Translations under genes and position numbers: made by a program
Source: Pyrenula massariospora
Taxonomy: Eukaryota > Ascomycota > Eurotiomycetes > Pyrenulales > Pyrenulaceae
DNA length: 64,000 nt
NCBI GenBank assembly: GCA_021030905.1
Contig: JAGFMI010000012.1
Location: forward strand, 1,207,633 to 1,271,632
Direction of reading: 5' to 3'
The notes under the pieces: generated by a model
What the model saw: the letters and a program-made list of their open reading frames with translations, nothing else
What the model was told of the DNA's origin: nothing
The model's database searches: none
Shown here: one piece after another, positions 34,255-44,058 of the stretch
Numbering within the stretch: position 1 is the stretch's first letter
Layout of the letters: every line of letters starts with the position of its first letter

Positions 34255-35388
34255 AAGTCCTTTTTTTCTGTCTCGGCGTTTTGACATGGATAGAGTATCT
34301 CTTGGAAAACATCTGGCGTTGCAGGAGAAAATCTCTCTTCTCTTTACAGGATAAAATCAGTTCGGTATCTCGACACGTTCAAAGATCTTTCGGGCAAGGG
34401 ATATAATGTTCTAGATGATTAGCGTTCGGTTGAGATACCCAATCTTGTGGTGGTTGGGACGGGGCTCGTTTTGACATACGCTACGAAGTTTGTAGTTCTT
34501 CCTAATGGGAATGGAATGCATGTCTCCAATCCTCAATTTATTCCTGTCCTTTCTTTTCGAGCTTCTCTACTGCAAAGTCTTGTCCCAGAGCTGAACCCGG
34601 GTGAGAACGATCTACGTCTTTCTACTCAGAGCTCTTGTATCTAGTCGAGCTCGTATGTCGTTGACGTATGCGGGAATGGTCATGACGTTGTCCTTCATTG
34701 GATAGGTCGGATGCAACATGAGAGGTCTACCGCCCGTTGAAGAAAATGTGAATAAGACCTGATCAATGAGACGTGAATCTTGAACAAAGAGAGTGGTGAA
34801 TACAGAAATGCCGGGATGAGTAGAGAAAAGGTGGATGCCGTGGGCAGAACAGGGCGTAGACCTAAGTGAAGAAAGGATATGCTGAGCCTATTTCTCGTTT
34901 CACTAGATCGGAAGGTGGGCAGACTCGAAGTCGAGGATCTTGGATATTAGGACTGGAAGGAGAGCAGTATCTTGCCGGCGCGGTGGAGAATGACAAGGGG
35001 AAGCTCTTGCCAGAGCTACCCAGCACGTTGACAAAAGACCCAACCATTCGAGTAGCGTCTTTCAGCACAACATGGGAAAACCCTGACGCTACGGAAAATG
35101 AACCACGACTTTGTGAAGGATATTGACATGTCTCCTAAGCCTAGGTACCTATGTAGAAAGAGTGCTGAATTCAGGTCGTGCAATTTAGTTCTCTCAGTCG
35201 CCAATATGCCTAGGTATCAAAAGGAAAGTTCCACCACGACCTAGGCCTCTCCATTCCCGAAAAGAGATTCACACCGAGCGCCTTCTCCCCGGCTCCATTA
35301 CCCTTGCGTTGCCTTGCAATTGTCAGAGAAGTAAAGAAAGTGTACTTGCTCCAAAATTACCTTCGAGGAACATGTCCATCTAGGCGGC
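34255..35388. other. Intergenic, nothing recognised
   Basis: Between alternative oxidase (+) and a small secreted protein gene (-). The ORF at 34866-35126 (+) is charged and has no family. No RNA gene or repeat was seen. Confidence 0.5.
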
Positions 35389-35776
35389 CTACCACCAGCG
35401 ATTCCCAGAGCAATCCCCCCTGTTTTCAAGCCACGGCTCACCCTCAAAATCGGCGCGCCTGGAAAAGTCACCCTCTTCCTGGCTGGATCCAAGAGCACGC
35501 TTGTCAAGGGTACTGCCCTGGTCGATGTTGGGAAGTTTCTTGTCGCCACAGTCGCGCCGGACTGGAGCGGTGTCAGTCAGGTAGGGGATGCCGACAGTGT
35601 CCACAAGCATACCGTTAGGCTGGCTTTTGGAGACGACTTGGAGGTCATCTTCCGAGCTCTTCCAATCTGGCATTGTATTAGCTGCCGGAAAGTATTTGAG
35701 AACATCGGAGAAAACCTGTGAGTGGTGAAGCAGCCACTAGGTAGGCGAGAGCTGCCACAAGGAAAAGGTTCTTCAT
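35389..35776 (-). CDS. Small secreted protein with dibasic processing sites (112 aa, tentative)
   Basis: The start at 35776 gives a clear signal peptide (M-K-N-L-F-L-V-A-A-L-A-Y-L-V-A-A-S-P-L-T). The best model is exon 1 at 35716-35776 and exon 2 at 35389-35666, phase 1. The 49-nt intron has a GCTAAT branch site and CCAG acceptor but an unusual GTTTTC donor. The mature part is acidic with two Cys. It contains three dibasic sites, V-R-R near 54, D-K-R near 74 and S-R-R near 87, that a Kex2-type protease could cut; it ends G-N-R-W-W. Without the intron the signal peptide is out of frame with the rest by one base, so a decayed gene is possible. A long open frame also exists on the opposite strand over the same bases. 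Function is unknown. Confidence 0.45.
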
Positions 35777-36926
35777 GGTGATAGAATTAATTCTTCAGTT
35801 GGGAGGTGAACACAAAGGCTTGAGTTAAAGTTGGCCAACTTGGTGATGGGGCAAATGGCAAGGACAGAGGATGAAATAGACACAAGAAAAACCGGAGAGC
35901 AGGCAAGGATTTTATAGTTGAGCCATAGACATAATAGAGACTGCCCTTCGGAGCAAAAGGTATCGTAGTCCAACAGCACCGAAGGGCCAGCTGTTGATGT
36001 GGCAGTGAAAATAGCAAGTCAATAGCTCAAAGAGGAAGGAATTCATGATTTGATCCACGCTTTACTTCCGACGAAGCAGGATTGAGCAATCACACAGGGA
36101 CTAATTTGGTGGCTACCCGACTTCTACGACATCGATGGATAACATTATGATCTTGATCGGTCGATTGCATTTGACCGAGGTCCAATTTGTCACTGGCGTT
36201 GACCGTTGAAACATACAGGTTGAGGTCTCAGAACGTGCCTGTGGTACTTAACAACAAGTTTGTGGAATGACAAGCACCCGCCTCCCGAGGCGACAACAAG
36301 GCTCTCCGCAATCACTTCGTGCAAGGAAACGTGATGCGTAAATAAACAAGTGTGGAGGGAACTCGCCCTGTTGTGGCTTTCGCCTACACTTGAGAAGATG
36401 AATCGATCTTGTCTTTGGACACGACAGAAGAACGTGTAGATTTATTGGAAACTTGGGCTTATGTGACGAATCACGATGTGTGACAAGCTTCACTGAATTC
36501 TCAAAAGCAAGCTTGCACTCGTAAATGGTCTGTCGGCCCTAGATGTGGTATGTACCTAGACGGAAGACGAAGTGATCTTGGGAACGCTACAGCAGTTAGA
36601 CTCCTTAGGAGGACAGCCAAATAGACCTTCCCAGAAGAAGAATTTCGTACCGTGTTAGTCGGACATGACTTCAATTACTCAAGAGCGGGAGACAACCTCT
36701 GATGGAGAACAAGAAGAAGCAGTAGAAGCAGTGTAGAAGAAGTCAAAGTAAGCCGAAGCTTTGCCGGCGGAGGTTCCTCCATGGTCGTCACAGTTTCGCA
36801 ATGCAGCTGCGACTCTCGATCTGATACTCTGACGGAAAGCATTTCCCGCCTGTCGCTATTGCTGAATTCCTCTAATCGTTTCGCTTGAGATGCTTCAACG
36901 CTTCATCTTCCAAGATCTTCATCGCA
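35777..36926. other. Divergent intergenic region
   Basis: Promoter side of the small secreted protein gene (-) and of vps71 (+). Short ORFs at 35773-36017 (-) and 36248-36493 (-) look random. Nothing else was seen. Confidence 0.5.
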
Positions 36927-37858
36927 ATGCCTCTGATCGAAGAGCTCCCGAACAACTCATCCAGCCGTACAACCCATGGCTGGGCCTACGTACCTGACAC
37001 AGGCCGCGACCCTGCCAAAATCAACTTTCCAACGGGAACGCGAAAGCGAGGGGTGGCAAAGAACGCGGCTTCGAACAGAGACAACATATCTGCAAAACAG
37101 CAGAAAGCTGTTCAAGCACGGCTTGCTGAACTAGAGAAAGAGAACTTCAAGGACACGACTATACCCATTCCCCCCAAACCAAAAGACGCGCGAGGTATCA
37201 TTCTCATGGACAACTCCCTTACCCTTGGAGCATACTGACGGATGTTGAAGGAGCAAGGCCAAAACAAACGCCGAATGTGAAACGCATTCTCGGCTATCAG
37301 CGAACGTTCGCCCATTACCTTGCCGATGAAGAAGCGCAAATTGCACAGTCGGGTGGAACATCCGCCATCCAACCATCTCCTTCCCTCCAGCGATCCGCTT
37401 CTCTTCGAACACCGACACAGAAGTCGACGAACACACCCACCAAGATGGGTCCGCCTCCGCTCCCACGGCCCGGATCATCATCCGCTCATTCACCTGCTGT
37501 GAAGCATGAAGCCTCAACAGAAGGTTCTCATCGGATAGAAGGACAACCGCACGGAGCGGCAAGCTCTCTTGGTGGAGCAGTGGATCAACTTCCGAAGACT
37601 TCGTTCGATGATAACCATTTGTTGAAATCTCACATACCCAAACCGCCCTCTGACAAGGTCATGGCCACCCTTCTTGCGGAACCACCCTTATCATACAACG
37701 CCGCAAGAGCGAAGCCTTCAATGCTCGGACATCCTCCTGTCTTCTTCTGTGCGATATGCGGCTATTGGGGGAAGATTAAATGCAAGAAATGCGGGGAGCG
37801 GACCTGTGGACTAATGGAGTGCTATGTTGCGCATGATGGAACTTGCCCGGGCTGGTAG
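36927..37858 (+). CDS. vps71: SWR1 chromatin-remodelling complex subunit Vps71/Swc6 (ZNHIT1 family, 291 aa)
   Basis: With Arp6 this protein forms part of the SWR1 complex that exchanges H2A for H2A.Z in nucleosomes. Exons are 36927-37194 and 37251-37858, phase 1, with branch site ACTGAC in the intron. The junction gives R-G-A-R-P-K-Q-T-P-N-V-K-R-I-L, the conserved block of the family, followed by T-F-A-H-Y-L-A-D-E-E-A. A disordered Pro/Ser-rich middle follows (about 130-220). The C-terminal HIT zinc finger reads C-A-I-C-G-Y, then C-K-K-C-G, then C at each expected place, ending H-D-G-T-C. An in-frame frame opening upstream of 36927 has no ATG, so the start is well supported. Confidence 0.9.
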
Positions 37859-38166
37859 ATACGGAGGACAGGTGAAAGAGATGGAACTTGCTTAACTTCA
37901 ATTCCCAATATTTTCAGGCGTGGCAGTGCGTTTTTATTTTTCATATTGTCTTTACGGCACTTCGGGTGGACATTTTCATGAAACATATATCCCAAGTCGC
38001 GAACTTTTTGCTACTTTGATGATACCCCTGCATGTTGGAGGCGTTATGGGAATATATCTATATAAATTTCAAGACTTATCTATAGAGCTTGGGTCGAATG
38101 TGTCGGAGACGTTGTCGAATAAAACCACCCTGGTCATCTTCAATAGATTCTCAAGGCGAAAATTAC
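37859..38166. other. Convergent 3' region, nothing seen
   Basis: Facing 3' ends of vps71 (+) and the TauD-like dioxygenase (-). AT-rich with TATA-like runs near 38055; these are likely 3' processing signals. Confidence 0.5.
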
Positions 38167-39423
38167 CTACTCCGCATCTAATGGACACCTCTCCGGCCTG
38201 TTATCAACTTGAATCCCGCCCCTCTTAACCTCCTTGCTGTCATGAAACGGCAATCTCCAACCCCCCTCGTCCTCACTCGTCGCCAGCCAGACCCTCATCA
38301 GCCACCTTCTCTCCTTACCCCGTCCCTCCTCCGAGTCTGGGTTCCAGTCCTTATACGCCGTCCTCGCGTGCAGGACCTGTGCGTTGCTTAGGAACTGCAC
38401 GTCCCCAACTTCTAGGATCATGTGCAGCGCCAGTCTCTGGCAGACATTCTCAAGAACGTCCATCGCCTCCTTCTGCTCTGCGGAGAGCGGTGGAATGATG
38501 CCTTTGTCCGAGAAGCGGGTCAGAGACCTGAGGAAGTAAGGATCGTATTTGCAGTACACCCTCCTCCCCTCCCCACTCTCCCCCTCTTTCTCCAAGTAAA
38601 ACACAGAAGTCCTAATCCACTCCTCCTGTCCCCCGCTCACCTCCCCCTTCCGGTCAAAATACCACACCGGCCGCGTCAACAACTCCGCCACATCCGGCCG
38701 CTCGGCCTGCAGCACGTTCCACACCTCATTGCTGCTGCACAGGTCGCTCTCGCCGCCCTCCTGGGCGCGGGCGAGGCACAGCAGGCCGACGAGATCCCCG
38801 TCGTCGGCGTGGAAGAACTGGCGGGCGTTGGTGCGGTAGATGCGCACGCGGTCGATGGCGGTGGGGTCGTCGCCGAGGTCCTTGACGTGGCCCAGGATGT
38901 GGCCCAGGCCGTTCTGGCTGACCAGCGCACCGAGGTGGGAGCTCAGGCCCAGGTAGGCGGCGGCGGTTTTTGAGACGGTCCAGCTGGGCGCTGTCGCCGG
39001 GGTGGGGAAGTTCTTGAAGAGGATGAAGCCCTTGTCGTTGAGGAGGTCGCGGCGGAGTTTGGAGATGACGGGCCCGAGGACGCCGAGGGGGAAGGATTCT
39101 TTGGTTATGGCGGGGAGAGGCTTGCCGGAGGAAAGGAACGAGTCCGCTGAAGCGCTGAGGTCTTGGATCTCGGCGGAGGTCAAAGGGTGAACCCAAGATT
39201 TGGGGTTCGTTTGGTAGGTGTCAGGAGTCCATGCTGTAGGAGATGATATGTGCTTTGGAAAGGCGCTGTAGGGGGCGAGGTGATCTAAAAGGGGAGGGTG
39301 TTGGCCGGAAGTTTTGTGACCGGAGGGGAAGGAAATTTTATCGAGGGTAAAAGGGTTGGTGGGTTTGTAGAAAGGGTCAACAGGGGACTCTGCGATTATT
39401 CCTGGGGCCATGATGCTTTTCAA
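38167..39423 (-). CDS. TauD/TfdA-family Fe(II)/2-oxoglutarate dioxygenase (418 aa)
   Basis: It hydroxylates or cleaves a small organic substrate using 2-oxoglutarate and O2. Family members act on taurine and other sulfonates, sulfate esters, carnitine precursors or secondary metabolites. Single exon. The metal triad is H205 and D207 (F-F-H-A-D-D-G-D) with H352 (V-L-H-A-R-T-A-Y). R377 (W-L-M-R-V-W) probably binds the 2-oxoglutarate carboxylate. A K-G-F-I-L-F-K-N-F-P strand lies at 131-140. An N-terminal segment of about 80 residues precedes the domain, as in many fungal homologues. The first codons offer two starts, M1 and M5. Strong GC bias at the third position gives long false ORFs on the other strand. 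The substrate is not predictable; no pathway partners adjoin it. Confidence 0.88.
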   Translation of the reverse strand: MKSIMAPGIIAESPVDPFYKPTNPFTLDKISFPSGHKTSGQHPPLLDHLAPYSAFPKHISSPTAWTPDTYQTNPKSWVHPLTSAEIQDLSASADSFLSSGKPLPAITKESFPLGVLGPVISKLRRDLLNDKGFILFKNFPTPATAPSWTVSKTAAAYLGLSSHLGALVSQNGLGHILGHVKDLGDDPTAIDRVRIYRTNARQFFHADDGDLVGLLCLARAQEGGESDLCSSNEVWNVLQAERPDVAELLTRPVWYFDRKGEVSGGQEEWIRTSVFYLEKEGESGEGRRVYCKYDPYFLRSLTRFSDKGIIPPLSAEQKEAMDVLENVCQRLALHMILEVGDVQFLSNAQVLHARTAYKDWNPDSEEGRGKERRWLMRVWLATSEDEGGWRLPFHDSKEVKRGGIQVDNRPERCPLDAE

Positions 39424-41225
39424 CTTTTCAAAAGGTATGTAAAGCTATGGATTTGAAGGAACAATTGTTGCAAGAGCGACCGAAGAGAACGACATTGCAC
39501 GAAAAGAATTCCAGTTCACTGAAGAAAACGTAATCGCGATCTATCGGTAGAAACTTACTTCACCTCGGCAAATGTCCACCATTATGCTCTGGGGTCAAAC
39601 GAAACTTTCCTCGCTCACCCTCTTCATGCAGACGCTGGCATGCGGAGGGGCCTTGGTCACGGTTAATGGCGAGTTTGCAGATCGCGATGTCGTAATCGCA
39701 AGGGGTTTTCTTGGGTGAAAGTGGGGTTCCGGGCTGTTAATATTCCGCTCCACCGCCAAGGCTAGAAAACACTTCTACTTCCATATTCCATTTCCCGCGC
39801 GTTATCGCCTCCATACTCTGCTCTCTATCAGAGCAGCCTTAAACTGACACGCTTCCGCTTCTCACGAAACCAGTTCAGACACGCAGCTGCCATTCAGACT
39901 GCTAGCAGCTGAGAAAGTGACTTTGAATGTGATTGAAGATGGCTAACGATACACCGAACTCTGCATTCGCAGGACTGTAAAACCATCGTTTTCCGAGCTA
40001 TGACTGGAAGGGTTGGTTAGCAGCTCACCTCGATCCATTGAAGTAGCTATCCAGCAACACTGTTACCTTGCTTCTCCTGGGCCGCGGCATAGCATAAAAT
40101 ACTTAGGGAAAATGTTCTTTTGCTACTCCTCTTGAGTACATGGACCAATACATTCAAAATCGAATATACGTCCAGTCTATTTCCACAGAGCTCTACCATC
40201 TTTCATTGAATATAAGCTAGAGCTGTCTAACTATTGACCAGAGCTTATGGACCTTCGGTTACATTTACGGTCGAGAGCCTCGATAGGTTGCTCAAAGTCT
40301 GCTCCTAGCATGATTCAATGCTTCGCTATTATTAATTGCCTAAGGGGTCCTAGCATACCTATGGATGGGTAGGTCTATGTCAATTACGGCGCATACTGGT
40401 ACTCGAAATCCTGTATCGGACTTCACTTCCAATTTACAGACTAATGTTACTCATCGCGAAAGGATGACTCCCCAAGTCTCCTCTTGTCACTCCTTGAATA
40501 CCAACGTCTTGCCTCATCTACCAACAGACATCCCGCTAGAGTTGCTCTTTCATTGCTTCAACAAGGTTGCTTTTCCATTGGCCTCAACACCACAAGACCG
40601 TCCACCACACTCATGGTAATAGTGCGCGCGTTGTTCCTCCATGCCAACGGCCGATCACGGTCAGCCTTCACACAGACAGGGAGTACAAATCGACACTTAC
40701 TACAGCATTGCAGTCCATCTAAAATCCGTAAAGACAAAGCCATTGATGCTCTCACACATGCTCCTTCTTGCTCTACAACGGTTCCACCGCATTTTTAAGG
40801 GATTAGCCGAGGGAGCTGGAGGCCGTCTTCCTACAACTTCTGCGCCTGGCAAGGAGACTGTGGTAGAGTCAATGGACATTTCAGCTAAAACAGAGGCGAG
40901 CATTCGACAAGGCATGATCATTCGTGTTGGAAGAGAATAAAGAAAAGAAGTAGTGCGGTCGGTTCGCTCCAAGGAAGGATCCTAGGTGTCGAAAGTCGGT
41001 GCTTAGAGTAAGTTGAACGATTCGAAACACCTCTGGCCTGGAAGCCCTATCGTGTCGCAAGATAGAGGCATGAGAAGTAATGGGTCCCGCCTCTTTGGCG
41101 AGTGATGGTTATATCTGCAATGCCATGTCTCATCCTCCAAGTGGAATTTACATTGAACTCATCAAAAGATCTATGGAACACGCACTGAGAACCTCTTAGT
41201 CCCCTCATCCTCCTCTCGCAACCCT
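39424..41225. other. Intergenic 1.8 kb, unresolved short ORFs
   Basis: Overlapping plus-strand ORFs at 40365-40619, 40484-40798 and 40641-40940 and a minus ORF at 40700-40972 compete for the same bases. None has a recognised domain. The first contains L-P-T-D-I-P-L-E-L-L-F-H, faintly like an F-box start, but no continuation was found. Treated as non-coding or a remnant. Confidence 0.4.
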
Positions 41226-41596
41226 TCACAAGACGCAGAGCGCCGCAGCTGGCCAATTGGGATTTTCAGTGTTCTCGACACAGTGCCCAGCACCACACCA
41301 TGTCGCCAACCAGTATCCCCAAGCATCACCATCATTTTCCAACGCACACGTTGCCTAAAGGGTTATCAGATTCTACCTATTGGGAGAATATGAATGGAGA
41401 GGCCTACCACAGACGAGTAATCAGAGGTACAGGCCCATTGACCGGCTGAGCATGAGAAGAATGTGTCAGGGCCGGTTTCGGCCACGGTGCCTACATATGA
41501 CGTGCGGCGGGTGAGGGAGCGGAGTTCGTTAGGTAGAGCGAGGAGGGGAGTGGTGAGGAGGATGGTGGAGAAAGTCAGGTGGACGAGAGAAGGCAT
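41226..41596 (-). CDS. Small secreted cysteine-rich protein (105 aa)
   Basis: Exons are 41408-41596 and 41226-41354, phase 0. The 53-nt intron runs from GTAGGC to TTTAG and contains CTGATAAC as a plausible branch site. The signal peptide is M-P-S-L-V-H-L-T-F-S-T-I-L-L, cleaved near A-L-P. The mature part has seven Cys: C-S-A-G-Q-W-A-C, then A-T-C, W-C-G-A-G-H-C and a final A-L-C-V-L. The opening C-x-A-G-x-x-x-C spacing and the later W...C.....C pairs resemble Cys-rich modules in secreted fungal proteins. Tandem Trp (W-G-Y-W, T-W-C) could form a carbohydrate- or lipid-contacting face. Size, Cys content and secretion fit an effector-like or surface protein; no function is claimed. Only exon 1 appears as a plain ORF. 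Confidence 0.62.
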
Positions 41597-43312
41597 CTTT
41601 GTTGATGTTCAGATTTGAGAGGTGAGTGGCTCTGACGAGGAAGATTGCCGACAGAGAGGGTATGTTATATGTTGCCTTGTACTGGATTTCTTTGGAGTGC
41701 TCTAGTCGGATGCTCTCGACCTCATTGTTGCAGGAGAGCACGTCTTATATGCTTGGTCCTTGAGGAGCATTTTGGACCAACTCAGTGACCACCCACACCA
41801 TTCTCCACCAAGCTTGAGGTCAAAAGCCGCTGCCCTACACCTTATCTCAACCGACGATATGCCCTTAATAGCATCCTGAACCTTCAAGCATCCACACAAA
41901 ATTACATTCCTGCCGCGTTGCCGCGACTTCTTGTCTCCATTTTCCTTTACTCGCAATATGCTACTAGCCCAATGCAGCCAGAGCTTCCAAGTGAAGCAAG
42001 TCATTCTTCCACTCGATCCCCAAAGCAGCAAACGCCGAGCTTGCCAGACCCAAATATGTGTAACGCTAGCTAAAGCCAGATAAGCTCTGGAGCAGTTACA
42101 CAGATCGTCGCGCGAGCTGGGCCGTTGGGCGGTGTTGGCCCCCTATCTTCCCGCACGTGCGCTGGTGCAGGGCTGTGTCAGGGAACCCCATGCATGGGCT
42201 GGTCAATAGTTCTCATGGCGTAGTTGGTGACCTATACAAAGCGCACCACACCCCAAATACACCTTTTTGAGTGTTGTGGGGAACTCTAGAGCTTCCAAAA
42301 TTCTCGAATTCGATTGTAAAGGAAAATTCATTACCCAAGTAAGACGGGCCTTGCGCCTCTGCCGTCCGCCAGACGTTCAGCGCCCGGCATTAGCGGCGTC
42401 GCTTAACCTGCAAGTATGCCTTCTGCCAGAGGGAATGACACCGGCGTGGTTGCTGAAAATTGCCATCCATGCTTTTGACGGCCCCTTGGCCTTGAGAAGC
42501 TTTTTGAGAGTACCGTGCTTATTCACTCTCGATAAATCTTTCCCTACTCATTAGGAAAGCAACTGTTAGGACCTACGGCTAGCATTCCACTTACCGGCCG
42601 GGATAGAGTGTCTACCATCCATCATTCTACTGAGTTTTGACGTTCTTGCTCAAGTCCAATGTCCCATTAACGGTTTGTTCAAGTTCTAACATTGATCAAC
42701 GGACAATCTGTGACCTTTAGATTGAGTTCAAGCACCGCTCAGCAGACCCAGGTCGATGTCTGCATGCACCATCGCTGAATGTGCGCACACCCTGTGCCAC
42801 AGCCTAATTTCCATTCAGATCTCCATATAGACTCAGCTGTTCCCATAATCGCAGGTACAGGAGGCTAGTCAGGCACAAGATCCCTCTGATAGGCTGCCGC
42901 AGACATCTCGAACCCTTCCGCCCCCTAAAATAGGGCCAAGAGGGCCAAGACAGCCGTTCGTGCATGCATGGGGATACCTGTCGTGTCGCCCTCAATGCAG
43001 ATATTTTCCGCGATGCTATAAAGAATCGAGTTCGTCTGATTTGGGGGCTGGGTTGGAAGGTATTTGATCAAGGCCAGCCCGGGTGTGCTGTCTTGAGCAA
43101 ACAACAGACATCTCGGTCGCGCCTTCCATTGTCCATCTTTTAATATATTTCTTTCTCAATACGATCTTTTGGAACGCTCTTGCCTCATCTGAGGTCGCCA
43201 CAGCGTCTTTAACATTTCAATAACACATTTTCGCAAATTTTGTCACTTTCCACCCCAACCGACCTTTCAACACCACCATCCCTCAACTCTACTTCACCCT
43301 ACGCCGACCACG
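41597..43312. other. Divergent intergenic region between two small secreted protein genes
   Basis: About 1.7 kb with promoters for both neighbours. A palindromic GCACGTGC box (bHLH-type CACGTG) lies at 42153-42160. ORFs such as 41702-42031 (-) and 42267-42554 (+) show no family. The 100 bp before 43313 are C/T-rich, typical of a fungal leader. Confidence 0.5.
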
Positions 43313-43783
43313 ATGCTCTCCCCCACCACCTCCTACGCCCTCGCCATCTTCCTCACCCTCCTCACCACCCCGGCCCTCACCTCCCCCCTAGTCGGCAAAC
43401 CCCTCCCCGGCAGCGGCGCCGCAAACCCAACCTATGTCCGTACATGCACCGGCGCGCCGACCGTGCCCATGTACACCTCCTGCACCCCGCCTTCATCTCA
43501 AGGCATCAAGCCCCGCGCAGACCCCCTGCTCACGCCGAAAGCGTGCGCGAATAATTGTCAGGATGTGGTACGTAAAGCTTTCCCCCTCGTTTAATCACAA
43601 AGCCAACAAAGTCCACAGGTGACATGCCAGTACATAACGATCAACACGAGCACGGGCGAGCAGGCCTGGCAGTGGGCGCCCAGCGAGACGTGCGGCGGCG
43701 CCTCGTGCGGGATGTACACGCAGGCGCCGGCCGTGGTGCCGACGGTGGGGTGCAGTGGGGGGAAGGGCGCGGAGCCGCAGTGA
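43313..43783 (+). CDS. Small secreted cysteine-rich protein (139 aa)
   Basis: Exons are 43313-43567 and 43619-43783, phase 0, with a 51-nt intron from GTACGT to CCACAG. The signal peptide is about residues 1-23 (Y-A-L-A-I-F-L-T-L-L-T-T-P-A-L-T-S). The mature protein has eight Cys, as expected for four disulfides. These include K-A-C-A-N-N-C at the end of exon 1, V-T-C-Q-Y just after the intron, E-T-C-G-G-A-S-C, and V-G-C near the end. There are no transmembrane segments or repeats. This pattern is usual for apoplastic small secreted proteins of plant-associated or saprotrophic ascomycetes. The family is not recognised. It sits 275 bp from the convergent apc2 gene. Confidence 0.72.
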
Positions 43784-44058
43784 GCAGTGAATGCAGAGAA
43801 GGTGGCGAGGGAAGGTTGGTGGATGTCTCTGCGGATGAAGATGAGGAAAGAATTGAGGGAGGACCGCTGCTTGCCCGAATTAATCAGCATTTCCGTTGCT
43901 CGGTATCGATGTTTAATGTAGATATTCAAAATATGCTTCTTAGCATTGACGTACCCCGTGTACCTGCCCGTACCAAAATTTCACAAACCAAGACGCAAGC
44001 GCCTATGCTTTCGCTGAACGCACGAATTCGCCTCCTATGTCCAGCAATCCCTCTCCTT

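Noticed and set aside
38422-38973. Plus-strand ORF of 183 codons opposite the TauD-like gene
   Set aside because: Its Ala/Val/Leu-rich composition mirrors the real minus-strand codons, and the dioxygenase triad lies on the minus strand.
40365-40972. Possible small gene with a faint F-box-like start and competing frames
   Set aside because: Frames contradict one another, no splice chain gives a continuous domain, and there is no family recognition.
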